DNA of 64,000 nt, taken from IMG/VR virus record IMGVR_UViG_3300028840_002073, positions 1 through 64,000 of that record; one strand, written 5' to 3'. Each line of letters opens with the position of its first letter. Within the stretch, counting starts at the first letter, position 1. Made by a program: the position numbers and the translations under genes. The notes below the pieces were generated by a model. The model was not told the DNA's origin, ran no database searches, and was given only the letters and a program-made list of their open reading frames with translations. Shown in pieces: positions 38,717-45,537 of the stretch. The DNA comes from a virus.

Positions 38717-40711
38717 CTCACCCTCACGGAATGGTCGCCAGTGCGTACCAGGCGTAGGTGTCGGACGAGTTCTTCGCGCACACCTCGAAGGTGTCGGCTA
38801 CCCCAGCACCCCCCTGGTCCCTCCACAGCACGCCCCGGATGGTGGAGTCGCATGTCGGCTTGGTCCCAGAGTCGGATACCACCGGGCCTTGAGGCTTGAT
38901 GATGAGGCGATTGGATTCGGTCTGCTGGGTTGAACCCGAACCAAGGGCTGATCCTGTCCTCAGGTAGATCCACCCAGGAACCCCTGCACCAGTCCCGAAC
39001 CCTCCACGGATGACTACAGCGCCCCCGTCGTAGTCGGTGTTCCCGGCTGCCGAATCGACACCCATCCAACTAGACAGCGATGGCGTCGAGTAGCCGTTGA
39101 CGTCTACCCCTCCGATGTTCACGTAGCCCTGAGCCCCGTGGGCGAAGAACGCTCCCTGGAGCGTGTTGAGGGACGAACCGGATGCTGCTCCCCCAGGAGC
39201 GATGGTCAGCGAGATGTTTCCTCCAGCAGCCGTACCCGTCCCGACCCCACTCCGGAGGTAGGTGCCCGTCGAGGCGGTGTCGGTTCCACTGGCCCGCTTC
39301 CCCTGAAGGATGATGTGGTCCGAGGAATCCCAGAGCCCTGCCGTGGTGTTGTCAGTGAACGAGTAGGAGGGTCCAGTGTCAGCACCGTCCGCCTGGAGGA
39401 ACGGGACCGTCGCGGTGACGTCGGCCTCGTCAATGGTCATCCGAGTCGTGGCAGTTTGCTGGGTGGTGCCACTCCCGAGGGTGGTACCAGTTTGCAGGCG
39501 AATCACGCCTGGGGCTGCCGCCCCTGTAGACAGTCCACCTCTCAGGTACAGCTTCCCCGCCTCTATATCGGTGACACTTGCCGCCCTGTCCGATGCGGCA
39601 ATAATGGTGTCTCCTACGAGGCTGTTCTCAATGGTGTCGAGGCCACCGATCGTCACCGTCCCGCCTGCGTTCGCAACAATCACGGGCGAGTAGCTGTTTG
39701 GCGTACTGCCGCTGGTGGCTCCCTTCGGAGTGACCTGTACGTTGAACTCCCCGCCACCTCCAGTCCCGGTGGAGGCACCCCCCTGGAGGGCAACAGTGCC
39801 ACCAGCCGCATCCGTCCCAGAGCCGTCTGCCCCAGACACGATGATCGCGCCTGACGCCCCCCACATCCCCGAGCTTGGTGCAGACGCAATCGAATAGGAA
39901 GGAGCGGTAGCAGAGCCGTCCGGACCCAGGAGCGGCCACGTCAGCCCGCCCGAGAAGTTGACCCCTGCGCCCCCGCCTGCGCCACGCGCCGCCAGGACAG
40001 GGCTCGCTGCCTCCACGTAGTCGTAGGAGATGAAGTCGGCGTCAGCAGCCGTGGTCTTGTAGGCAGTTGCCCCTGCTCCAGTCGTCCGCCCTGCCGTGGT
40101 CGGGATGTTCGTGGCCAGGGTGTCGGACCAGAGGAGCGTCCCAGTGTCGTCGTTCAGGCTGTAGGACACCGACGAGGCATCCGAGTTGACCGTGACCCGC
40201 CCGGTGTACCACGTCCCCGTGCTGATCGTGTAGGAGCTGGTGGTCGTGCTGCGGGTCCCGTTGTCGGCGGTCATCCCGTCGAGGGTGGTCCCGTCGATGT
40301 TCAGGTAGACCCCATCGGTCGGTTCCGCTGCAGTGAAGCTGTCCTGAAAGCCGAGGTGGGCAACGACGTCCGTCGCAGCGTCCACTTGGAAGACGATGAC
40401 GAAGGCCTCGCCCCCTCCGATCAGGAAGCTGAAGCCGCCTACCTGCCAGTAGACGCCACCGTTGGCGTTGGAGTTGTTGCCGACCTGCACGACACCCGGA
40501 TGGGGAACCGTGCCGTCGATCTGGGTCTGGTTCCCGCTGTTGATAACCCCGGAGCCGAAGTGGGTCCCGGAGGTCCCAGTGAAGTCCCACCAGAGCACAC
40601 GGGTGCCGTTGCCCCCCGAGGCCCCCTCCGGGGGGTAGACGACCTGAGCGAAGACAGGAACAGCCAGGAGTAGAAGGATCGCCAGTAGCTTCTTCATCTC
40701 ACCCTCACGGA
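38703..40711 (-). repeat. 28-bp duplicated gene start
   Basis: An identical 28 bp occurs at 38703-38730 and 40684-40711. It covers the end of the upstream gene, GTGAGGGTGAG and the first MKKLL codons. It shows recent duplication of the start and signal-peptide cassette. Confidence 0.7.
38724..40697 (-). CDS. secreted tail-fibre-like repeat protein
   Basis: This encodes 657 residues. The signal MKKLLAILLLLAVPVFAQ leaves Gln. A LamG-like domain (about 30-235) is followed by repeated fibre units: APSYSIASAPSSGMWGA and GPSYSFTDNTTAGLWDS, each with Gly/Thr/Ser-rich beta turns and a Gly-Val-Asn-Ile-Gly-Gly-type strand. This is a tail-fibre architecture fused to a Sec signal, which is very unusual for a virion protein. 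It may be an exported adhesin or decoy receptor-binding protein. Confidence 0.7.
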   Translation of the reverse strand: MKKLLAILLLLAVPVFAQVVYPPEGASGGNGTRVLWWDFTGTSGTHFGSGVINSGNQTQIDGTVPHPGVVQVGNNSNANGGVYWQVGGFSFLIGGGEAFVIVFQVDAATDVVAHLGFQDSFTAAEPTDGVYLNIDGTTLDGMTADNGTRSTTTSSYTISTGTWYTGRVTVNSDASSVSYSLNDDTGTLLWSDTLATNIPTTAGRTTGAGATAYKTTAADADFISYDYVEAASPVLAARGAGGGAGVNFSGGLTWPLLGPDGSATAPSYSIASAPSSGMWGASGAIIVSGADGSGTDAAGGTVALQGGASTGTGGGGEFNVQVTPKGATSGSTPNSYSPVIVANAGGTVTIGGLDTIENSLVGDTIIAASDRAASVTDIEAGKLYLRGGLSTGAAAPGVIRLQTGTTLGSGTTQQTATTRMTIDEADVTATVPFLQADGADTGPSYSFTDNTTAGLWDSSDHIILQGKRASGTDTASTGTYLRSGVGTGTAAGGNISLTIAPGGAASGSSLNTLQGAFFAHGAQGYVNIGGVDVNGYSTPSLSSWMGVDSAAGNTDYDGGAVVIRGGFGTGAGVPGWIYLRTGSALGSGSTQQTESNRLIIKPQGPVVSDSGTKPTCDSTIRGVLWRDQGGAGVADTFEVCAKNSSDTYAWYALATIP

Positions 40712-41202
40712 GTTTCCAGGGCCGTCCACCCCTTGTCAGGCGCAGGACCGAACAGCCCCCTCGCCTTCTCGTAGACCACCCCGTCGTACTGGATCCGGTA
40801 GGCTACCTGCACCCCTTCCCCACCGGAGTTCTTGAACGTGTTGGTCCGAAGCTGCACCGGACCCGTTGCGGGGAGGTCCACACCCGAGAGCACCCAGGTG
40901 TCCCTCGTGTCGTCGTAGCAGTCACCGCACACACTTCCTACGAAGGGACCCGGATCGTCGTGCGTGACCGTGGCCAGCGCCGAGTCCGAGGGGTCCGTGT
41001 TCGGCAGCACCGTCGAACTCCACGTCGGGTGGCAGAGCCTCAGCGGGTTGCTCGCCACGCACGCCTGGAAGTCAGTCGTGAGGCTGGCCTCCTGCGTGTC
41101 CATCCAGGCATCCGCCTCGGCCTGGGCCTGCACCAGCGTGATCTGAGCACTGGCTGGCGCCGCCATCAGCACCAGCACAACGAGCAGCTTAGTGAACCGC
41201 AT
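40705..41202 (-). CDS. secreted small protein
   Basis: This encodes 165 residues with AGGAGG upstream, overlapping the previous gene by 14 bp. The signal is MRFTKLLVVLVLMAAPASAQ. The mature part begins with helix QITLVQAQAEADAWMDTQEAS, then Cys-containing loops and beta strands (YRIQYDGVVYEKARGLFG). It is a member of the exported block; no family was recognised. Confidence 0.65.
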   Translation of the reverse strand: MRFTKLLVVLVLMAAPASAQITLVQAQAEADAWMDTQEASLTTDFQACVASNPLRLCHPTWSSTVLPNTDPSDSALATVTHDDPGPFVGSVCGDCYDDTRDTWVLSGVDLPATGPVQLRTNTFKNSGGEGVQVAYRIQYDGVVYEKARGLFGPAPDKGWTALETP

Positions 41203-42649
41203 AGATCCTCCTGATCTCCGGCCTCTGGCTCCAAGCGAACCTCGGCCCCTCGAATATGAAGTCCCAGTACGCTGAGTAGAAGAAGCCTGCTCCAGAATTG
41301 TAGAGTTCGTCCAGCTCGGCAGTGGACAGGGCCCTTCGCCAGAGTGCGAGGTTGTCGAACTGCCCCAGCAAGGTGTTCGCAGAAGTGACCCCAAACTGAA
41401 AGCTGGGGTCCCCATCCGAGGCCCGCAGGGGATAAGTCATGACCTCGGACTCTACGGTTTCATCCGCACGGTGCCAGCAAGTATTGGTGGCGCTGTCGTA
41501 TCCACCAGCGACGAAGTGCCAGCGACCCTCGAACGCACCTATGGCCTGGTTGTAGGTATTCGCTTCAGTGTCGTAGCAGCGGGTCACGTTGTTGTAGTTC
41601 AGAATCGACAGCCCGCTGCTGACACCGACAGTCACCTGATACGAGGTGATCTCAGCCACCTCTCGGAACATCCAGTAGGAGTAGGAGAACGACTCGTCCT
41701 CCGCGAGATCGAAGACTGCATCTCCGAGAGTCATCGTCTCGTTGGTGCCTGAGTACCTGACCGCCATCCCCGAGTCGCTCTGCTCCACCAGCGCAGCAGC
41801 CCGTGTGGGGGTGTTCACCGCCGTCAGGTCGTTCGACCCAACAACGTCCTCGTAGGGCCCTCCATTCTCGGACAGGGGCCAGCAGGACTCCAGATTGGAG
41901 GTAGGTGCATCATCACACAGCAGCCCCTTCCCGCTGTTCCACAGGGTAGCCCTCGGGGGGATTCCACCCTTGTAGTAGAAGGTTCTGCCCTGCACGCCGT
42001 CCCAGTCCCCGCCAGGAGCCGCTGGAATCTCCAGATCGTTTGCGGTGTCGGCTGGGTAGTTGGTCAGGGCTGCGCCTGCCGTCGCCGTCTCGTTGTCTAT
42101 GGAGATGTATGCCTTCTTGTCCGAGGAGTCGTACCAGAAGCAGGCGAAGTGCCGCTTCCCAACCGTCAAGTTGGTGGACGACGTAGCCACACTCGTTCCC
42201 GACACAGAGTCGTAGATGATGGTCTGCGAGAGTGCAGTCTTGAACTGGATCAGGTACTCGTCCTGCTTGTAGACTGGCCGTCTACTTGTGGCATCGAGAG
42301 ATTCGGGCCTCACCCAGGTGCAGAAGCCGAAGCTGGTGTTTGACCCCTGCGACACAGAAGCGTTGTCGGTGACGCTGGCGTACTGATCGGAGTCGATCTC
42401 GAAGTCCGACGCATACCCGAGTCCTCCACCCGTCGCGGTCGGGGTGTTCACCTCGGTCAGGTCGTAGGTGCCGTCGCCGTTGTCCGCGCCCAGGTCGTCG
42501 GGATCGTTGAAGGTCCAGACCACTTCGGCGTCGTCGTAGACACCAGTCCCCCCAGCCTCGACCGGGTAGTAGATCGGCCCTTCACCGGGGTAGTCCTGAG
42601 CGACGAACGCACTGAGCGCGATCGCAAGGAGAAAGATCGCCGTTCTCAT
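41189..42649 (-). CDS. secreted protein with two LamG-like domains
   Basis: This encodes 486 residues. The ATG at 42649 follows GGGAGG inside a 13-codon minicistron. The signal is MRTAIFLLAIALSAFVAQ. Two LamG domains (about 60-245 and 280-470) share GYASDFEIDSDQYASV and CWPLSENGGPYEDVVGSNDL with the 36171 gene. Probable sugar-binding modules. The paralogy points to duplication within the phage. Confidence 0.75.
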   Translation of the reverse strand: MRTAIFLLAIALSAFVAQDYPGEGPIYYPVEAGGTGVYDDAEVVWTFNDPDDLGADNGDGTYDLTEVNTPTATGGGLGYASDFEIDSDQYASVTDNASVSQGSNTSFGFCTWVRPESLDATSRRPVYKQDEYLIQFKTALSQTIIYDSVSGTSVATSSTNLTVGKRHFACFWYDSSDKKAYISIDNETATAGAALTNYPADTANDLEIPAAPGGDWDGVQGRTFYYKGGIPPRATLWNSGKGLLCDDAPTSNLESCWPLSENGGPYEDVVGSNDLTAVNTPTRAAALVEQSDSGMAVRYSGTNETMTLGDAVFDLAEDESFSYSYWMFREVAEITSYQVTVGVSSGLSILNYNNVTRCYDTEANTYNQAIGAFEGRWHFVAGGYDSATNTCWHRADETVESEVMTYPLRASDGDPSFQFGVTSANTLLGQFDNLALWRRALSTAELDELYNSGAGFFYSAYWDFIFEGPRFAWSQRPEIRRIYAVH

Positions 42650-42687
42650 CGGAGCCTCCCCTCGCCCAGGAGGAGAAATCGCTTCAT
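42646..42687 (-). CDS. 13-codon coupling minicistron
   Basis: MKRFLLLGEGRLR: the ATG at 42687 overlaps the previous TGA as ATGA, and its own TGA overlaps the next ATG as ATGA. Codons for GEGRL contain GAGGGGAGG, the ribosome site of the next gene. It could be a worn-down signal peptide or a pure coupling device. Confidence 0.5.
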   Translation of the reverse strand: MKRFLLLGEGRLR

Positions 42688-43445
42688 GGCGTGACCGCGA
42701 GGGTTGCCGTAACGCTCTCACGGGTGCCCCCGTCGCTGGTGCTGTAGGCGAGCGAGATCCGGCACTCGGAGAAGGCATTGTGAGGGATCTTGTACGAGAG
42801 CCCCTGGCCGGTCGTGCTGAACTGGCAGACCGTTCCGCTCAGGGTGCCATCGCCGCAGTCGGAGCTCGGGCCCGGATAGACCCGAACGTCAGACGCACCC
42901 AGGGCCCCCTCCTTGCAGAAGTAGGCGACGTCCAGGCTGCCGAGGTCCCCGGCGTCGTACTGGACCGTCATCTGGACCGTCCTGTAGCCCGAGACGCGGA
43001 TCCACCCGTCGTCACCACCAGTCCCGCAGTTCAGGGTCTTGTAGTAGTAGGCGTTGTAGTCGGCGTCGTCGGTGGTGTTGGCGACGGTGATGTTGTTGTT
43101 GTTGGTCTTCACCGTGACGTAGGTTTCGACGTCCGGCACCACGGGGTCGGCGCTGGTGTCGCCGTCGCTGGACCGCAAGATGATGGCGTCGCCAACCGAC
43201 ACGTCGGCGAAGGCATCGTTCGTTCCGTTGTCGATGATCGTCCCGGCGGTCTTCTGGATGTCGTAGTCGGGTGCGATGACCTTGAAGCCGGTCGTGTCGA
43301 ACGGATCACCGTTCCTGCCGGTCACGGTGCAGTAGGTGGCGGTGGTCGAGGCGACGTCGTATCCGAAGGCGAAGTTCGCCTCCTGGGCCGTTGCTGGAAT
43401 GGCCAGGGCCAGTACGAGGGCCGCCAGCACGAGAATCCTTCTCAT
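42684..43445 (-). CDS. secreted beta-rich protein
   Basis: This encodes 253 residues with AAAGGAG upstream. The signal MRRILVLAALVLALAIPATAQ leaves Gln. The mature part has Asn/Asp/Thr-rich beta strands (DPVVPDVETYVTVKTNNNNITVANTTDD) and pairs of Cys in DCGDGTLSGTVC. It is the first gene of the exported block, following the lysis pair with an ATGA overlap. Confidence 0.65.
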   Translation of the reverse strand: MRRILVLAALVLALAIPATAQEANFAFGYDVASTTATYCTVTGRNGDPFDTTGFKVIAPDYDIQKTAGTIIDNGTNDAFADVSVGDAIILRSSDGDTSADPVVPDVETYVTVKTNNNNITVANTTDDADYNAYYYKTLNCGTGGDDGWIRVSGYRTVQMTVQYDAGDLGSLDVAYFCKEGALGASDVRVYPGPSSDCGDGTLSGTVCQFSTTGQGLSYKIPHNAFSECRISLAYSTSDGGTRESVTATLAVTP

Positions 43446-43708
43446 CGTCCTGCTCCTTTCGCGGCCAGGGCCGCCTTGCTCTTTCCGTGTCCGTTCAGAA
43501 TCGCCTCGAGATAGGCGAGTCTCTGCACGATCCCATGGTGCTGGTCGTTGTTGGTCCGCTCGTAGCGGATCACCCGCTTCGCCATCGCCCGATCCCGGAG
43601 CTCGGCCTTGTCGAGTGCCGTCATGATGTGTGAGTACCCGATCCTTCCGAAGGCCCCGAATAGAACCCCGAATGCGCCAATGATGATTGCTGCCGCTGAT
43701 CCATCCAC
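43442..43708 (-). CDS. membrane protein next to endolysin, holin/spanin candidate
   Basis: This encodes 88 residues from GTG 43708, sharing bases with the endolysin stop (TAGTG). An N-terminal hydrophobic segment (AAAIIIGAFGVLFGAFG) is followed by a charged coiled coil (ALDKAELRDRAMAKRVIRYE; RLAYLEAILNG). Topology fits an inner-membrane spanin or holin. The tight link to the endolysin supports a lysis role. Confidence 0.6.
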   Translation of the reverse strand: MDGSAAAIIIGAFGVLFGAFGRIGYSHIMTALDKAELRDRAMAKRVIRYERTNNDQHHGIVQRLAYLEAILNGHGKSKAALAAKGAGR

Positions 43709-44187
43709 TAGTAAGCCCTCCCGAATTGAAAGTGCATGGCGTCAGGCACACGCCATCTCCCCCCCCATGTCCACCCGAGGCGCTCGAAGACCCGGACGAC
43801 TTCTCGCGGCATATCGAAGTCGACCTGGCCGAGGCGATTCGTCCCGGCGTTGAAGTCGAGAGCGGCCCCGAAGGCGTGCATCGAGAGCTTGCTCGAGCCG
43901 CGCTTCGGTCGCCAGGTGTAGCCGCCGTCGTAGGTCTTGAGGAGGCCCCAGGCCCCTTCTTCCATGAGGGCCAGGAACGTCTCCTCGACCAGCCCAGCGA
44001 TCTTGTTGTGGACGCGCACGCGGATTGCCTCGGTCCTGGGGGCCCACCCGAGTGGCAGCGGGTAGGGCATCGGAACCAGGACCATCTGCGACTCCCATGC
44101 TGGGTGGGCGGACCCATCGGCGCGGATCCAGAGGTTCGGGTTGCCGTAGAAGGCGGTGAGCTCTTTCAGGCCTCGTGGAGACTTCAT
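43708..44187 (-). CDS. endolysin, M15 D-Ala/L-Ala-D-Glu peptidase
   Basis: This encodes 159 residues. The zinc ligands of the M15/VanY group are present: His104 in SMHAFGAALDFN, Asp111, and His152 in PDAMHFQF, with Glu132 or a nearby acid as base. It cleaves peptide stems of peptidoglycan. No signal peptide, so a holin must release it; the neighbouring membrane protein fits. The sequence is complete. Confidence 0.85.
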   Translation of the reverse strand: MKSPRGLKELTAFYGNPNLWIRADGSAHPAWESQMVLVPMPYPLPLGWAPRTEAIRVRVHNKIAGLVEETFLALMEEGAWGLLKTYDGGYTWRPKRGSSKLSMHAFGAALDFNAGTNRLGQVDFDMPREVVRVFERLGWTWGGRWRVPDAMHFQFGRAY

Positions 44188-44188
44188 G

Positions 44189-44302
44189 TCAGACCCCCGT
44201 GATCCAGCTCACCCAGACGTTGTTGCTGACCCCTACGAGCACCTGTGGGGCCCAGACGTCTCCGGGCCAGACGTCATCGGGCCAGACATCATGTGCCCAC
44301 AT
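44189..44302 (-). CDS. 37-residue protein with DVWP repeat
   Basis: The ATG at 44302 overlaps the upstream TAA as TAATG, and the stop is one base before the endolysin ATG. The protein reads MWAHDVWPDDVWPGDVWAPQ and then VLVGVSNNVWVSWITGV. A tandem repeat of DVWP-type units is encoded by repeated GACGTCTGG. Six Trp in 37 residues is striking. The function is unknown; it may be a tail-tip or membrane-active peptide. Confidence 0.55.
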   Translation of the reverse strand: MWAHDVWPDDVWPGDVWAPQVLVGVSNNVWVSWITGV

Positions 44303-44946
44303 TAGAGCCCCGTGAGGTCATAGGAGATCGCCGTTCTGTTCCCGTTCGCGTCGTAGCTCACGGTGATCCGGTCCAGCGCGTCGGCCAGGTCGCGGACCTT
44401 GAATGGACCGGGGGGCGAGCCTGCCCCCGAGGTCTTGCCCACGAGGCCCGCGCTCACCAGCAGTACGGCGAGGGCCTGCTTCATGGTGACGTTGCCCTCC
44501 ACGAGCTCGTTGGCGATGGACACGAGGCCGGGCGACGTGTCCGCCTGGTAGTGGACGTTGACGTAGGCCGAGCCCTGGATGGGTGAAGGCTGGAGCGACG
44601 CTGCAGCGTCGTAGGCCACGATGTCCCCGTCCGTCACGTAGCAGTTGACCCACGACGGCCCCGCCCGCGCCTCGAACTCCAGCAGCGCGTTGTCGAGGAC
44701 GCAGACGATCCCGGTGAAGCGTCCGGTGCCGATCTGCTTCTTCCCCTCGGTGCCTTCCTTGGTGGCGCTCTCCTCCTCGCCTGCGGCCGCGTAGATGCTC
44801 GGGTAGCGGAGGTTCTCCTGGCGGTACTCCAGATGGAACAGGGTATCGACCAGGTCTTGGACGGTGAGCGAGGTCGACGGGGAGGCCACCGTGATGATCC
44901 TCGGTGAAACCCCCCAGTCGATGCTGATGTCTGAGCGGAAGGACAT
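44302..44946 (-). CDS. fibre-region protein
   Basis: This encodes 214 residues with an ATG at 44946. A beta-rich body (DISIDWGVSPRIITVASPSTSLTVQDLVDTLFHLE; GRFTGIVCVLDNALLEF) and a hydrophobic helix near residues 155-175 (QALAVLLVSAGLVG) are seen. It is common in gene blocks between fibres and lysis genes. A tail appendage or chaperone is possible. Confidence 0.6.
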   Translation of the reverse strand: MSFRSDISIDWGVSPRIITVASPSTSLTVQDLVDTLFHLEYRQENLRYPSIYAAAGEEESATKEGTEGKKQIGTGRFTGIVCVLDNALLEFEARAGPSWVNCYVTDGDIVAYDAAASLQPSPIQGSAYVNVHYQADTSPGLVSIANELVEGNVTMKQALAVLLVSAGLVGKTSGAGSPPGPFKVRDLADALDRITVSYDANGNRTAISYDLTGL

Positions 44947-44949
44947 GGC

Positions 44950-45207
44950 TCAGGCCTTTACTTCCTCCTCCTCGGGGACTCTCTCCACCGCCACCTCGAA
45001 GAAGCCCGGCTTCGCCTGGAGCTCGAGGACTTCCTCCAGCACCTTGATGTTCCGGTCGTGCTGCTCGAGCTGGCGCTCGGCGTTGTGGACGGCGAGCCGC
45101 AGCGCCGAGAGGTTCTTCTCCATGGTCGGTCGGCCCTTCTTCAGGGCCCCGAGACGGTTTCGGATGACGTCTGGCGTCTCCTTCACATCGTCGGCAGGGT
45201 CTTTCAT
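44950..45207 (-). CDS. coiled-coil protein
   Basis: This encodes 85 residues from the ATG at 45207 (ATGA overlap). It is nearly all helix with heptads (LGALKKGRPTMEKNLSALRLAVHNAERQLEQHDRNIKVLEEVLELQ) and an acidic end. It is probably an oligomeric accessory of the fibre block. Confidence 0.6.
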   Translation of the reverse strand: MKDPADDVKETPDVIRNRLGALKKGRPTMEKNLSALRLAVHNAERQLEQHDRNIKVLEEVLELQAKPGFFEVAVERVPEEEEVKA

Positions 45208-45527
45208 GTGGCCTTCTTCTTCAGCTTCTTGGTCCACTCCTTGCCCCGGGCCACGAGCCTCTTGGACTCCAGCATCGGGTCGTCCGGGTGGATCTGGCGG
45301 TGACCGCGTCCGGCCTTCTTGACCGCTTCGAGGCAGTCGTAGTGGTCACGCTCATGGGTGTGGTGATCGAGAGGTTCGCCATCTACGAATGCCGTCACAT
45401 GGCCGGTGCGGTGGTCCTGGTGGAGGCCGATCTTCATGCCGCCGAAGGACAGCCGCATGGCGATCTTCTCCACCATGTCGTAGCTGACCCTCCGGCGGGG
45501 GATGAAGGGCAACCCGCTGTCGCGCAT
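45204..45527 (-). CDS. hypothetical His-rich protein
   Basis: This encodes 107 residues with AAGGAGG upstream. The centre has HQDHRTGHVTAF, DHHTHERDHYD and KAGRGHRQIHPDD, with many His and Asp that could bind metal. A basic helix ends it. It sits between fibre and coiled-coil genes. The function is unknown. Confidence 0.6.
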   Translation of the reverse strand: MRDSGLPFIPRRRVSYDMVEKIAMRLSFGGMKIGLHQDHRTGHVTAFVDGEPLDHHTHERDHYDCLEAVKKAGRGHRQIHPDDPMLESKRLVARGKEWTKKLKKKAT

Positions 45528-45537
45528 TCGCTCCTCC

